Below are positions 32,443 through 41,746 of a stretch of 50,584 nucleotides of DNA, one piece after another (within the stretch, counting starts at the first letter, position 1; each line of letters opens with the position of its first letter). The notes beneath the pieces were generated by a model. That model was not told the DNA's origin, made no database searches, and saw only the letters and a program-made list of their open reading frames with translations. Origin of the DNA: Bifidobacterium leontopitheci (GTDB lineage Bacteria; Actinomycetota; Actinomycetes; Actinomycetales; Bifidobacteriaceae); NCBI RefSeq assembly GCF_009193355.1, contig NZ_WBVT01000023.1:1-50584 (forward strand). The letters are read 5' to 3'. Position numbers and translations under genes: made by a program.

Positions 32443-35400
32443 ACAGCAGCATATCCCAATGCCAAGGAAGGAATACAAGCTGCAGACCCCGCTCGACAGC
32501 ACATCCTATGCGGTTCGAGAGAACCTGCAGAACATTCTCGAAAGGGAACTGTGCGGTCCGTCCGAAGGCGACAACGAGGTGATGGACATCTCCCCCAAGA
32601 CGAAGTACATCCTCGGACGCATCGCGCCGAGGCGAATCCACGTCAGTGAAGACGAGCGAGACGATCGCAGCGGACTGCCCTACCTTGATACCGTCGGAGA
32701 CAGCGACGATGAAGAGGACGACGATTCCGAAGACGTGGAGAACGGCGGGGACGAGAACCAGGATGAACCGCAACGCCGCGGCCTGATGATCCCCTCGTCT
32801 ATGGGATTGCGCTTCCAAGTGCCGGATGACGTGGATGCCGTCACCGCACACTGCTCATGGGGCGTCTACAGCTCTCACAAGACCGGAGAGACGGACTCCA
32901 AAGGCAAGGAGATCCGCAATTTTTATCGCACGCCGATGCAGTATTCGGCGACCATCAATCTGCGCGCGTTGCAGGAGGGGCAGACCGCCGCCATCGACGT
33001 GACACCGTCCGATTCGGGTACGGTCAAGCTGCTGGTGGACGTATACAACGAGCCTGCCCTGCGACGTCGACTGGTCGAAGTGGCGTTGTGCAACGACAAG
33101 GAGACGGACCGCACCATTCCGGTTTCGGAATGGCTGTTCCAGACCAAGCTCGAAATCGACGCCGGCGGTCAAGCCGTGTTCCTGCCCGTCCACGACTGGC
33201 TGGAGGACACCTCGTTCGAGGACGAGACGGACGTTGAGGAACAACGTCTGCACCTGCAATACCGCAACAAGCTTGAATTCGCAATCGGCCGCACCTGTTC
33301 GGCCGACTGGACGGTGTCGCCGGACCATCCGCGTCGCGCCGTCACCGTACGCACCACATGGCTGCCGGTCGCGGACATCCCACAGACCAGTGCCTCCGCA
33401 GACATTCCGGGCACGGACCTCGACATGACCAAGCTCGCAACAGCCGATGCCGAAACCGTGCACAAATGGCTGCAGCCCATCGCCGACGGGTATGCGGCAT
33501 GGTTGGACGAGCAGCAGCAAATCGCCGACCGGCTGCCCGAACATCTACGCGGCACCGCCGACGAAGTCATCGAGGAAGCCTGGCAAGTGCAACGCCAGCT
33601 TGCCGATGGCATCGATTTCCTGACCCATGACGAGGAAGCATTGCGCTGCTTCCACTTCATGAACAAGGTGATGGCCGACCAGCGCGTCCACACGCAGATC
33701 GCCGCCAAGCGTGCAGGCGATGCGTCGCTGACATTGGCACAGGCAGAGCAGAAGGTCTACGAGGACACACAGTTCCCACATCATTGGCGCGTGTTCCAGA
33801 TCGCGTTCATCCTCATGCAGGTGCACGCGCTCAGCGATCCGTCGCTGAAAGTGCGGTCAGACCCGCAATGGTCGATGGCCAAAGCCCAGCTGCTGTTCTT
33901 CCCGACCGGCGGCGGCAAGACCGAAGCCTATCTTGGCCTCGCCGCCTACGCGTTCGCCGCACGACGCCGGCAAGGCATCATCGACAGCCCCGACGGCAAG
34001 CTGAACGGCAATGAGGGCGTGACCGTGCTCATGCGCTACACGCTGCGCCTGCTCACCTCACAGCAGTTCCAACGTGCTTCGGCGCTCGTGTGCGCCGCCG
34101 AGCTGGAACGCCGCAGGAACCCGGAAGTTTGGGGTGACGAGCCGTTCCGCATCGGCCTGTGGGTCGGCACCAACGTGACGCCAAAGCGCGTCAAGGAAGC
34201 AGACGCGGAAATCAAAAAGCTCAACAGCAGTGGCGCGAACAAGAACCCCAGCGTATTGCAGATCATGAACTGCCCATGGTGCGGCAGCTCGCTGTCAGGG
34301 TACCCTCCACAGGTCAATATGACGATCGGCAGGGTGTTCGTTCGATGCTCGGACAAAACCGGCCAATGCCCGTTTGCCGATGGCGGTCAGGTAGAGGAAG
34401 GCATCCCCGTGCTCACCACGGACGAGGAGATCTACCGCCTGGTGCCCGCCTTCGTGATCGCCACGGTCGACAAGTTCGCCCGTCTTGCACGCGAAAGCGC
34501 CGCCTCCTCGTTGTTCGGCTACGTCGGGCGTAAATGCGACAGGCACGGATACGTACCGCAATTCGGCGCCGACGGCAGCGCCGATTACGAGGAATGCGCA
34601 GTCAAGGACGGTCATCCGAAGACAAAGGACGGCTACCCGAAGGCCCTAGTGCATCCCACGATGAGGCTACGCCCGCCGGATCTCATCATCCAGGACGAGC
34701 TGCACCTGATCACCGGTTCGCTCGGCACCACGGTCGGCCTGTTCGAAGCCGGCATCGACGTGATGTCCACATGGAAGGACGCACAGGGACATGTCATCCG
34801 TCCGATGATCGTGGCATCCTCCGCCACCGTGCGCAAGGCCACCGACCAGATCAAGAATCTGTACGCCCGCGGCACCACCATGTTCCCGCCGCAGGTGCTT
34901 GACGCATCCGACACGTTCTTCTCAAAAGAAGTACCGGTTTCTGCCGAGCATCCCGGCCGCCGGTACATCGGCATTTCCGCCACCGGCGTACGTCTGAGCA
35001 ATACGGAAATCCAAGCCGCCACCACCCTGCTGAAGGGCGCCCAGCGAATGATGGATGATCCCGATGGCGGTAATGCGGCCGACCCGTACATGACCCTGGT
35101 CGGATACTTCTCCACCACCCGGGAACTGGCCGGCATGGCACGATTCATGCAGGATGATATCAGCATCCGCGTGCGCAACCACCGTATCGGAAGCCTGCTA
35201 CCTCCCCGCCGCGGAACCAAGGGCAACATGCTGAACGTCGGCGAACTGACATCACGCATCGCATCCTCCGACATCGTGGGCACGCTGAACGCCATGAACA
35301 TCAGCTTCGACCGCCGATACGAATCGGCTGAAGCATGGATGCGCAACAACGAGTTGCAGCAGCACCACAAGAAACCGGTGTATCGGCCGGGCGAGCTCCC

Positions 35401-36193
35401 GTTCGACGCCGTGCTGGCCACCTCAATGCTGCAGGTCGGCGTCGATGTGCCGCGATTGGGCTTGATGATGATCGTCGGCCAACCGAAGAACACGGCCGAG
35501 TACATTCAGGCATCCTCCCGAGTCGGCCGTGATGCCAAGCGTCCCGGCCTGGTCGTGACGCTTGGCAATTGGTCCCGCCCGCGTGACCTGGCTCATTTCG
35601 AGCAGTTCCGCGCCTACCATGATTCGTTCTACGCGCGGGTCGAACTGCTGTCCGTCACGCCGTTCTCCATCACCTCGCTGAACCGGGGCATCGAAGGGCT
35701 GCTGGTCAGCGCGGCGCGAGTCCTGCAGGCGAATGTCCAGGACGGCTTGTCCCCCGAGCATGACGCCGGCCAAGTGGACGAACAGCAGCCGTTCCTCAAT
35801 AGCCTCATCGAGAAGCTTGAGGAGCGTATTCAATACGCCGCCTGCGACGATAGCCGGGCGCAATATGCGGCCGAACTGCTGAACAACCGGCTCACCACAT
35901 GGCAGTCACTCGCCAAAACGGCTCGCGGAAGAGGACGCACGCTCGTCTACGAGCGCATCCCCGAAGGGAATGACACGCTGATGCCGCTGATGTGCTCCGC
36001 CGAAGCACTGGGCGACCAGGCGCAGGCCGACACCGGAGGCAAGTTCGTAGTCGCCAATTCCATGCGCGAAGTGCAGCCGGAAATCAACATTCTGGTGTCC
36101 CCCCTGCCCGAGAAGCTCGCCCGCGTCGATAAAGGCGGAGAGCTGCCGTGGCAATCCCAAGATTCCAATGACGACAACGAACGGAAGGCCTGA
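32435..36193 (+). CDS. drmA: DISARM helicase DrmA
   Basis: 1252 residues. The ATG at 32435 has AAGGAGG about 7 bases upstream and overlaps the nucleotidase stop. The N-terminal half is acidic at residues 75-110 (SDDEEDDDSEDVENGGDEN). Helicase motifs: Walker A FPTGGGKTEAYLG near residue 489, motif II IIQDELHLITG near 753, and the second RecA domain with TSMLQVGVDVPRLG and motif VI YIQASSRVGRD near 1026. A zinc-ribbon-like insert with CPWCGSS and, further on, RCSDKTGQCPF begins near residue 612. This combination is diagnostic of DrmA, which with DrmB recognises incoming DNA ends. It is two bases from drmB. Confidence 0.93.
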   Translation: MPEQQHIPMPRKEYKLQTPLDSTSYAVRENLQNILERELCGPSEGDNEVMDISPKTKYILGRIAPRRIHVSEDERDDRSGLPYLDTVGDSDDEEDDDSEDVENGGDENQDEPQRRGLMIPSSMGLRFQVPDDVDAVTAHCSWGVYSSHKTGETDSKGKEIRNFYRTPMQYSATINLRALQEGQTAAIDVTPSDSGTVKLLVDVYNEPALRRRLVEVALCNDKETDRTIPVSEWLFQTKLEIDAGGQAVFLPVHDWLEDTSFEDETDVEEQRLHLQYRNKLEFAIGRTCSADWTVSPDHPRRAVTVRTTWLPVADIPQTSASADIPGTDLDMTKLATADAETVHKWLQPIADGYAAWLDEQQQIADRLPEHLRGTADEVIEEAWQVQRQLADGIDFLTHDEEALRCFHFMNKVMADQRVHTQIAAKRAGDASLTLAQAEQKVYEDTQFPHHWRVFQIAFILMQVHALSDPSLKVRSDPQWSMAKAQLLFFPTGGGKTEAYLGLAAYAFAARRRQGIIDSPDGKLNGNEGVTVLMRYTLRLLTSQQFQRASALVCAAELERRRNPEVWGDEPFRIGLWVGTNVTPKRVKEADAEIKKLNSSGANKNPSVLQIMNCPWCGSSLSGYPPQVNMTIGRVFVRCSDKTGQCPFADGGQVEEGIPVLTTDEEIYRLVPAFVIATVDKFARLARESAASSLFGYVGRKCDRHGYVPQFGADGSADYEECAVKDGHPKTKDGYPKALVHPTMRLRPPDLIIQDELHLITGSLGTTVGLFEAGIDVMSTWKDAQGHVIRPMIVASSATVRKATDQIKNLYARGTTMFPPQVLDASDTFFSKEVPVSAEHPGRRYIGISATGVRLSNTEIQAATTLLKGAQRMMDDPDGGNAADPYMTLVGYFSTTRELAGMARFMQDDISIRVRNHRIGSLLPPRRGTKGNMLNVGELTSRIASSDIVGTLNAMNISFDRRYESAEAWMRNNELQQHHKKPVYRPGELPFDAVLATSMLQVGVDVPRLGLMMIVGQPKNTAEYIQASSRVGRDAKRPGLVVTLGNWSRPRDLAHFEQFRAYHDSFYARVELLSVTPFSITSLNRGIEGLLVSAARVLQANVQDGLSPEHDAGQVDEQQPFLNSLIEKLEERIQYAACDDSRAQYAAELLNNRLTTWQSLAKTARGRGRTLVYERIPEGNDTLMPLMCSAEALGDQAQADTGGKFVVANSMREVQPEINILVSPLPEKLARVDKGGELPWQSQDSNDDNERKA

Positions 36194-36195
36194 CC

Positions 36196-38253
36196 ATGAG
36201 CGAAGACAACAAACTGGTGTACGACGCAGACGCCATCGTCGACCCGCTGGGCGACGACGAGGCGCAGGACAGCCGGCAGAAGCATAAGAACTATGCCAAG
36301 GTGGGCTCCTCCCGCAGCTCCACGCTGCTGTACACCTATGGCCCGGGAGCCATCATGGACCTGCCTCATTTCACGGTCATGCCCATGGGACTGGAAGCGT
36401 GGGATCGTGTGTGGAGCAACGCCAACTCAGGCATTCCGGATATCCACGCGCCACGTCTGCTGGAGAGCGTACGAATCATGCTCGGCCGGCAAGTTCAGGA
36501 ACTGCGCCCGTTCCCGCGCGAGACGGCGACTTCCGGAGTCCAATCGCAGGAGGGCGGAAGACTCGGCGTACCGGCCCGCGTTTTCCCGCAATGGCTGCGC
36601 CGCACCGGCTGCAACAAGCTGGCCCCCGTCGCGGATTTCGTGAACGGCTATCGCAACGTCAACCGCTACCGTCCCGACCAGGCGCAGTTCATGCACCTCA
36701 ATTGTGCCGGCAATGGCAAAGGCAAGAGGACCGCGCGCCTATGCATTCCGGCCCGCTACCTGCTGGTGTGCCCCAACGGTCACGTGGATGAGTTCCCCTA
36801 CGATTGGTGGGTGCATTACGGCGAACGTTGCGCGTCCGCGCCCGATCATCCGCAACTGCGCATGTACGAGGGCCCCAGCGGCGCCAGCATGATCGAATGC
36901 AAAAGCTGCGGCAAGCGCCGTTCCATGAGCGAAGCGCAGGGCCAGGAAGGGCAGAAGAAACTGCCGAAATGCCGCGGCCGGTTCCCGCACCTCAACTCAT
37001 ATGACGAGCATGGCTGCAATCAGCAGGTTCGTCTGATGCTGATCGGCGCATCCAACCTGTGGTTCCCGGTGACGCAAAGCATCATCGACATGCCACGTCT
37101 CGACGAAGCCAAGGAACGCCAAGACCTCTACGACGAGTTGACCAAGCTGCTTTACGAGAACGGCAATGCGTGGATGCTGGAAGAGGACGACTACGACGGC
37201 ATTTTCAAGACCATCTCGCATCATCCCAAGGCAAGCGCTCCCCTCAAAAAGGCGATAACGTCTCCTGTCGAGCTGCAATTCCTGATTAATCACGCACGCG
37301 CAGAAGAGGAGAGCACGGAGAAGGACCGACAGGAGCGAAGGAAGAACTGGGATCCCTCCGATCTTCGCGTTCCCGAGTGGACATTTCTGCAACGAGATCT
37401 CTTCCGGGACAGATACACCGAGCCGCAGAGCGGCATCACCGTCCATAAAGAAACGGTCGCGCCTGCAGTGTCTCAGGCCGGCATCACCCGCATACTGGGC
37501 GTCGACAAACTCCGTAAGGTCAACGCGCTCCTTGGCTTCACACGCATCGACGATTTCGAACGAGCCAATGATATCGGCCATCGGCTCGTCGGGCTCACCC
37601 ACGACAAACCGCAATGGGTGCCAGCCACCGAAGATCTCGGCGAAGGCGTCTTCATCCAGCTGGATGAAGAGAAGGTCGCCAAGTGGGAGCAGCATGTGCT
37701 TCGCAGCAGCCTGTGGGACGCACATCGCGAGGCTCATAAGCGTAACTTCTACAACCGATTCTCCAACACCTCGAAAGACATCGACCCGGATGACCGTATG
37801 CCGCAGCCTCGCTATTGGCTGGTGCATACGCTGTCCCATGCGCTTATCAAGACGATGGCCATGTCAGCCGGATACGGCATACCCAGTCTGAACGAACGCA
37901 TCTATGCTTGGCCGGCAAAGGATGATGACCGGCCGGCTGCAATCGGCGTGCTCATCGCCACAACGGCATCCGATTCGGACGGCACGCTCGGAGGTCTGGT
38001 CAGTCTCGCGGAACCGGACAGTTTCGAGCGCATCTTCAACGAAGCGCTTCAGCTCGCGCATCGGTGCTCCTCGGATCCGGTTTGTGCTCAACGCGTGCCA
38101 CAGGATCCCGAGGACTTTCTGCACGGTGCGGCCTGCCACTGCTGCTGCATGCTGTCGGAAACGTCCTGCGAGAGGGCAAACCGTTTCCTTGACCGACGGT
38201 TCCTTGTACCCTTGCCCGGCGAGTACGCCGATCTCGCGTTCTTCGGAGACTGA
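36196..38253 (+). CDS. drmB: DISARM DUF1998 protein DrmB
   Basis: 685 residues, starting 2 bases after the drmA stop. Near residues 180-200 it has the family stretch VCPNGHVDEFPYDWWVHYG. Several Cys pairs follow (CKSCGKRRSM, PKCRGRFPHL), consistent with zinc binding. The C-terminal DUF1998 part has LVHTLSHALIKTMAMSAGYG, IATTASDSDGTLGGLVSLAE and the cluster AACHCCCMLSETSCERAN. DrmB forms a complex with DrmA (DrmAB) that binds and unwinds invading DNA. Its length and its position between drmA and drmC match known class 1 systems. Confidence 0.93.
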   Translation: MSEDNKLVYDADAIVDPLGDDEAQDSRQKHKNYAKVGSSRSSTLLYTYGPGAIMDLPHFTVMPMGLEAWDRVWSNANSGIPDIHAPRLLESVRIMLGRQVQELRPFPRETATSGVQSQEGGRLGVPARVFPQWLRRTGCNKLAPVADFVNGYRNVNRYRPDQAQFMHLNCAGNGKGKRTARLCIPARYLLVCPNGHVDEFPYDWWVHYGERCASAPDHPQLRMYEGPSGASMIECKSCGKRRSMSEAQGQEGQKKLPKCRGRFPHLNSYDEHGCNQQVRLMLIGASNLWFPVTQSIIDMPRLDEAKERQDLYDELTKLLYENGNAWMLEEDDYDGIFKTISHHPKASAPLKKAITSPVELQFLINHARAEEESTEKDRQERRKNWDPSDLRVPEWTFLQRDLFRDRYTEPQSGITVHKETVAPAVSQAGITRILGVDKLRKVNALLGFTRIDDFERANDIGHRLVGLTHDKPQWVPATEDLGEGVFIQLDEEKVAKWEQHVLRSSLWDAHREAHKRNFYNRFSNTSKDIDPDDRMPQPRYWLVHTLSHALIKTMAMSAGYGIPSLNERIYAWPAKDDDRPAAIGVLIATTASDSDGTLGGLVSLAEPDSFERIFNEALQLAHRCSSDPVCAQRVPQDPEDFLHGAACHCCCMLSETSCERANRFLDRRFLVPLPGEYADLAFFGD

Positions 38254-38255
38254 CC

Positions 38256-39011
38256 ATGGACGAACAACAGCAGGACGCGCTCATAGCCCTAGGAGCATAT
38301 CTGACCGGCACAGAAGCCGAGGAAATGGCCAACCGGCTCGAGGCCGGAGAGACCCTCTCCCAAGTCCTCGGTGTCACGCAGGCATCCCGTAGGGCACCCA
38401 TCCGGAAGCTGTTCAAAGCAGCAGGATACGGAGCCGGCGACGAACAGCGGCAGCTGACAGTCGCCAGCCTGCGCGGCATTCAGGGCGCGCACTCCAATGT
38501 CGCCGGCATCTCCCCTGTCTGGACGGCTCCGCACCTGCTGGCAAGCGTCGGCGACCTGAACTCGTCACGCAGCCGGCTGGTGAAAGACGCCCGCGTGTCC
38601 ATCGTCTGCTCGACGTACAACTTCCAAGCCTCATCCGACCTTTGGAAGGCGCTGACCGACATGGACGCGGAGCATCCCGAGGTCACCATGCGGATCTACG
38701 TCGACTCATCGGCCAACGACGGGAAGACGACAGCCGGCAGCAAAAGCCTGTCGCCAGAAGAGATCGCGCGCGGATTGCCCCGTGCCTCCGTGTTCCGCAC
38801 CAAGGAATACCAGCAGGGCAGATGCTACCGCAACCATGCCAAGTTCCTCGCCATCGACCATGAGCTGCTGCTCGTCACCAGCGCGAACTTCTCATACAGC
38901 GCAGAGAACCTCAACATCGAGCTTGGGCTGAAGGCCGAGAACCGGAACCTGACCGAAATGGTCGAAAACGAGATGAGACATCTTGAAACGCACGTGTACG
39001 AGCAGGTGTAA
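38256..39011 (+). CDS. drmC: DISARM phospholipase-D-like protein DrmC
   Basis: 251 residues, beginning 2 bases after the drmB stop. It has a single HKD motif, H194-x-K196-x4-D201 in NHAKFLAIDHELLLVTSANF, followed by the Asn/Ser/Glu positions of the PLD fold (SANFSYSAENLNIELGL). The N-terminal ~60 residues are helical (GAYLTGTEAEEMANRLEAGE). DrmC is the putative nuclease of DISARM, though it has been reported as dispensable for activity in at least one system. It is the last gene of the classical core. Confidence 0.9.
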   Translation: MDEQQQDALIALGAYLTGTEAEEMANRLEAGETLSQVLGVTQASRRAPIRKLFKAAGYGAGDEQRQLTVASLRGIQGAHSNVAGISPVWTAPHLLASVGDLNSSRSRLVKDARVSIVCSTYNFQASSDLWKALTDMDAEHPEVTMRIYVDSSANDGKTTAGSKSLSPEEIARGLPRASVFRTKEYQQGRCYRNHAKFLAIDHELLLVTSANFSYSAENLNIELGLKAENRNLTEMVENEMRHLETHVYEQV

Positions 39012-39047
39012 TCACAGTCAACAACGCATCACAAGAAAGGTGAGCAC

Positions 39048-41360
39048 ATGTCACAGCCAGCAGACAATCCGGTGACGATCGCAATATGGTTCGAAGCGAT
39101 CATCGAATTATTCAACTTCCAGAAGGACACGCAGAAAGCGTTCAAGAACTTCGTGCGAAAGCTCAAGACCGACCCGACGCTCAAAGGGCTGAACGTTGAA
39201 CCTCTGAACGGCACGAAGGACCGCGACATACGGTCGATCCGCATTACCCGGGGATGCCGTGCAATCGTCGCAAAAGAGACGAAGAGCAATACCTATACGA
39301 TCCTCCATCTTGACGAAGGACACGACGACGCCTACGCATGGCTGAGCCGGCGCCGCATTGTCGCCAATGAATTCACCAACACCATGCGTCTGGATACGCT
39401 GCCCGATCCCGAGCAGCTCTCGCAGATGCTGTCAATGGGTCAGAACAACGGCGAATACACGGATCCGTTCGCATCCTTCAGCGACGACGACCTCACAGGA
39501 TTCGGCGTACCCTCCGAAGGCGTATTCGTGTTGCGCAGCGCACCCTCACAGCAGGCGGCCAGGATGATGTCCTATCTGCTGACGGATCAAGCCCGGGCTT
39601 GCATCGACCTCGCCCTCGAAGGATACGGGAAGGACGACATCACCAGCCTGATCGCCGACGAACGCAAGCAGGGCGCCGCCTACGGCTTCTCGCAGGCCAG
39701 CTCCTCGCAGGAGTTCATCGACGCAGCCGGAGACAATCAGGAGGAGCGCACCATGCGCTCGATGCTGACGTCGAACGGCACACAGCAGCAGTTCGTGGTG
39801 CTCACCGACGACGAGGACCTTGAGCGTCTGATGAACGCCCCGCTGGCGCAATGGCGCGTGTTCCTGCACCCCACGCAGCGAGCCGTGGTGAACGGCGACT
39901 ATTCGGGGCCTGCACGGGTCACGGGAGGAGCCGGCACCGGCAAGACGGTGGTGGCCATGCACCGGGCGCGCCGCCTCGCGCAGAATCTCATCAGGCAAGG
40001 CAGCAGCCAGAAGGTGCTGCTGACGACCTACACCGTCAACCTCGCCGACGACATCCGGGACAACATGGCGCTGCTATGCACGAAACAGGAGCTGGAACGG
40101 ATCGACATCGTCAACCTGGACAAATGGCTGTCCACGTTCATGAAAACCCATACGAAATACCGTCTCGAATACAAGACCAGCGGACTATGGCAAAACGCCA
40201 AGACAGCCATTTCGGACAGCGCGGTATTGGGATTGCCGGTCGACTTCTTCATCCAGGAATGGGAGCAGGTGATTCTCGCCAATGACATCACCACGAAGGA
40301 AGAGTATCTCGCCGTTCCACGTCGCGGACGCGGGGAGCGACTGACCAAGGCGCAACGCGAATCCGTATGGACCGTTGTCGATCGGTACCGCCAGCTGATG
40401 GACGAACGCAGGCAATATGATTACGCGTACGCCATGCACGTTGCGGCAGACATGCTCGACGGCGCTTATTCCGATGAGAAATACGCGTTCATCGTAGTCG
40501 ACGAAGGACAGGATTTCAGCGCACCCGCATATCGTCTGCTGCGCAGCATGGTCGACCGTCACGACAACGACATCTTCATCACCAGCGACAACCACCAGCA
40601 GCTGTACGGCAAGCGGGTCTCGCTCAGGCAATGCGGCATCCCGATTGCCGGGCGCAGCTTCCGCCTCAAGGTCAACTATCGCACGACAAGCGAGATCAAA
40701 GCAGTTGCGGAAACCGTCAGCTGCGCCGCCGGGGCGAACACGGTCGACACTGTGCTGCAAGCCATGAAGGAAGCCAAGAACGTGACGTCCAGCGTCTCCG
40801 TCGAGCGAGTTGAGGATCATAAGCAGCAGGCCGATGACTTGGATTACTCGCTGAATGGCGTGTTCGACGATTCACCCCAACAGGAATCGTTCGGAGACGG
40901 CATCTCGTTGACCCATGGAGAATGGCCGGAGGCGATTCGCTGCAAGAGCTGGAAAGCGCAATTCCATCAGGTGACACAATGGATTGACGAAAAACTGTCG
41001 CAAGACTCATCCGCCAAGCCTGAAGGCATGTGCGTGATCGTGCGTGACAACATCCATGTGGACGACTGGGTGAGCGCACTGCGTTCCGAAACCACGTATG
41101 GGGCGCTGCGCCTGGACAAGTCCATCAAGGACACAGCGGACACGCCAGGCATTCGCGTGGCGACGATGTACCGCGCCAAGGGATTGGAATTCGACTATGT
41201 GGTCGTGCCTGACATCGACCAGTGCCCGCCGCCGAATCTGGTACGTCGATTTGCCGATGACGCCAATGCGCTGTCTCAGCTGTACCAGCAGGAGCGCAAC
41301 CTGTTGTACGTGGCCATGACCAGGCCGCGCAAGGAGCTGCTCGTCACCGCGGTCGTATGA
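39048..41360 (+). CDS. RelE-like domain fused to UvrD-type helicase
   Basis: 770 residues; ATG 36 bases after drmC, behind AGAAAGGTGAG. Residues 10-110 have the RelE/ParE fold pattern (AFKNFVRKLKTDP, RSIRITRGCRAIVAKE, LHLDEGHDDAYAWLSRR). The rest is a superfamily 1 helicase: GGAGTGKTVVAMHRARR near residue 296, FIVVDEGQDFSAPAY, TSDNHQQLYGKR, FRLKVNYRTTSEI, VATMYRAKGLEFDYVVV and LLYVAMTRPRKELL. Proteins of this architecture are known as UvrD-like nuclease-helicases. Whether the RelE-like part cuts RNA cannot be told from sequence. Placed directly after the DISARM core on the same strand and followed by a hairpin, it probably ends that transcript. Confidence 0.88.
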   Translation: MSQPADNPVTIAIWFEAIIELFNFQKDTQKAFKNFVRKLKTDPTLKGLNVEPLNGTKDRDIRSIRITRGCRAIVAKETKSNTYTILHLDEGHDDAYAWLSRRRIVANEFTNTMRLDTLPDPEQLSQMLSMGQNNGEYTDPFASFSDDDLTGFGVPSEGVFVLRSAPSQQAARMMSYLLTDQARACIDLALEGYGKDDITSLIADERKQGAAYGFSQASSSQEFIDAAGDNQEERTMRSMLTSNGTQQQFVVLTDDEDLERLMNAPLAQWRVFLHPTQRAVVNGDYSGPARVTGGAGTGKTVVAMHRARRLAQNLIRQGSSQKVLLTTYTVNLADDIRDNMALLCTKQELERIDIVNLDKWLSTFMKTHTKYRLEYKTSGLWQNAKTAISDSAVLGLPVDFFIQEWEQVILANDITTKEEYLAVPRRGRGERLTKAQRESVWTVVDRYRQLMDERRQYDYAYAMHVAADMLDGAYSDEKYAFIVVDEGQDFSAPAYRLLRSMVDRHDNDIFITSDNHQQLYGKRVSLRQCGIPIAGRSFRLKVNYRTTSEIKAVAETVSCAAGANTVDTVLQAMKEAKNVTSSVSVERVEDHKQQADDLDYSLNGVFDDSPQQESFGDGISLTHGEWPEAIRCKSWKAQFHQVTQWIDEKLSQDSSAKPEGMCVIVRDNIHVDDWVSALRSETTYGALRLDKSIKDTADTPGIRVATMYRAKGLEFDYVVVPDIDQCPPPNLVRRFADDANALSQLYQQERNLLYVAMTRPRKELLVTAVV

Positions 41361-41369
41361 TCTGAACTT

Positions 41370-41418
41370 CGGCGTGTCGCGGGGTGGAACTTGGAATTTC
41401 CCGCCCCGCGACACGCCG
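41370..41418 (+). terminator. strong hairpin ending the first defence transcript
   Basis: cggcgtgtcgcgggg (41370-41384) and ccccgcgacacgccg (41404-41418) form a perfect 15-bp stem with a 19-base loop, 10 bases after the helicase stop. No T-run follows. The stem contains the cggcgtgtcgcg block also present at 18913 and (reversed) at 20201. Confidence 0.7.
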
Positions 41419-41438
41419 ATGTTCCCCCTCCCCCGCAA

Positions 41439-41449
41439 GTTGTCCGGTT
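41439..41449 (+). promoter_or_regulatory. shared upstream motif, copy 3
   Basis: gttgtccggtt, ending 43 bases before the ATG at 41493. Identical to copies 1 and 2. It lies just after the strong hairpin, so it is well placed to be part of a promoter or regulator site for the small gene. Confidence 0.55.
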
Positions 41450-41492
41450 GAAAAGAGCGTCAACGAAAGATGCTCTTACGAAAGGACATGAC

Positions 41493-41675
41493 ATGGGATT
41501 CTTCTTCAGCGACGAGCCGACATACGACGTGGTCAAGGTGGGCGGCTGGTTCTTCGGCGATCAGGTGGTGCTCGGGGACGTATCGATGGACGAGGCGCAG
41601 GATTACATCGACCGACGCTCCGGCTGGTTCAACGGCGACGGCAACACGTACAAGATCGTTCGGCACAGGGACTGA
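41493..41675 (+). CDS. 60-residue acidic small protein
   Basis: Begins MGFFFSDEPTYDVVKVGGWF and ends NTYKIVRHRD, with a clear GAAAGGA site before the ATG. It is rich in Asp, Gly and aromatics (GWFFGDQVVLGDVSMDE, DYIDRRSGWFNGDGN), compact and without cysteine, signal or membrane helix. The size and acidity would fit a small regulator, a DNA-mimic or an immunity-type protein, but none of these is shown. It is flanked by a hairpin and by two copies of the gttgtccggtt-type motif, and sits directly before the AddB-like gene. Confidence 0.65.
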   Translation: MGFFFSDEPTYDVVKVGGWFFGDQVVLGDVSMDEAQDYIDRRSGWFNGDGNTYKIVRHRD

Positions 41676-41692
41676 CCTCTAACAGCCGGCAT

Positions 41693-41703
41693 ATTGTCCG
41701 GTT
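41693..41703 (+). promoter_or_regulatory. shared upstream motif, copy 4
   Basis: attgtccggtt (one change from the other copies), ending 43 bases before the ATG at 41747. It lies in the short gap between the small gene and the AddB-like gene. Confidence 0.5.
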
Positions 41704-41746
41704 ACATCGCATAGGACCATCAACCAAAGAAGGAGCAAGGAGCCAT

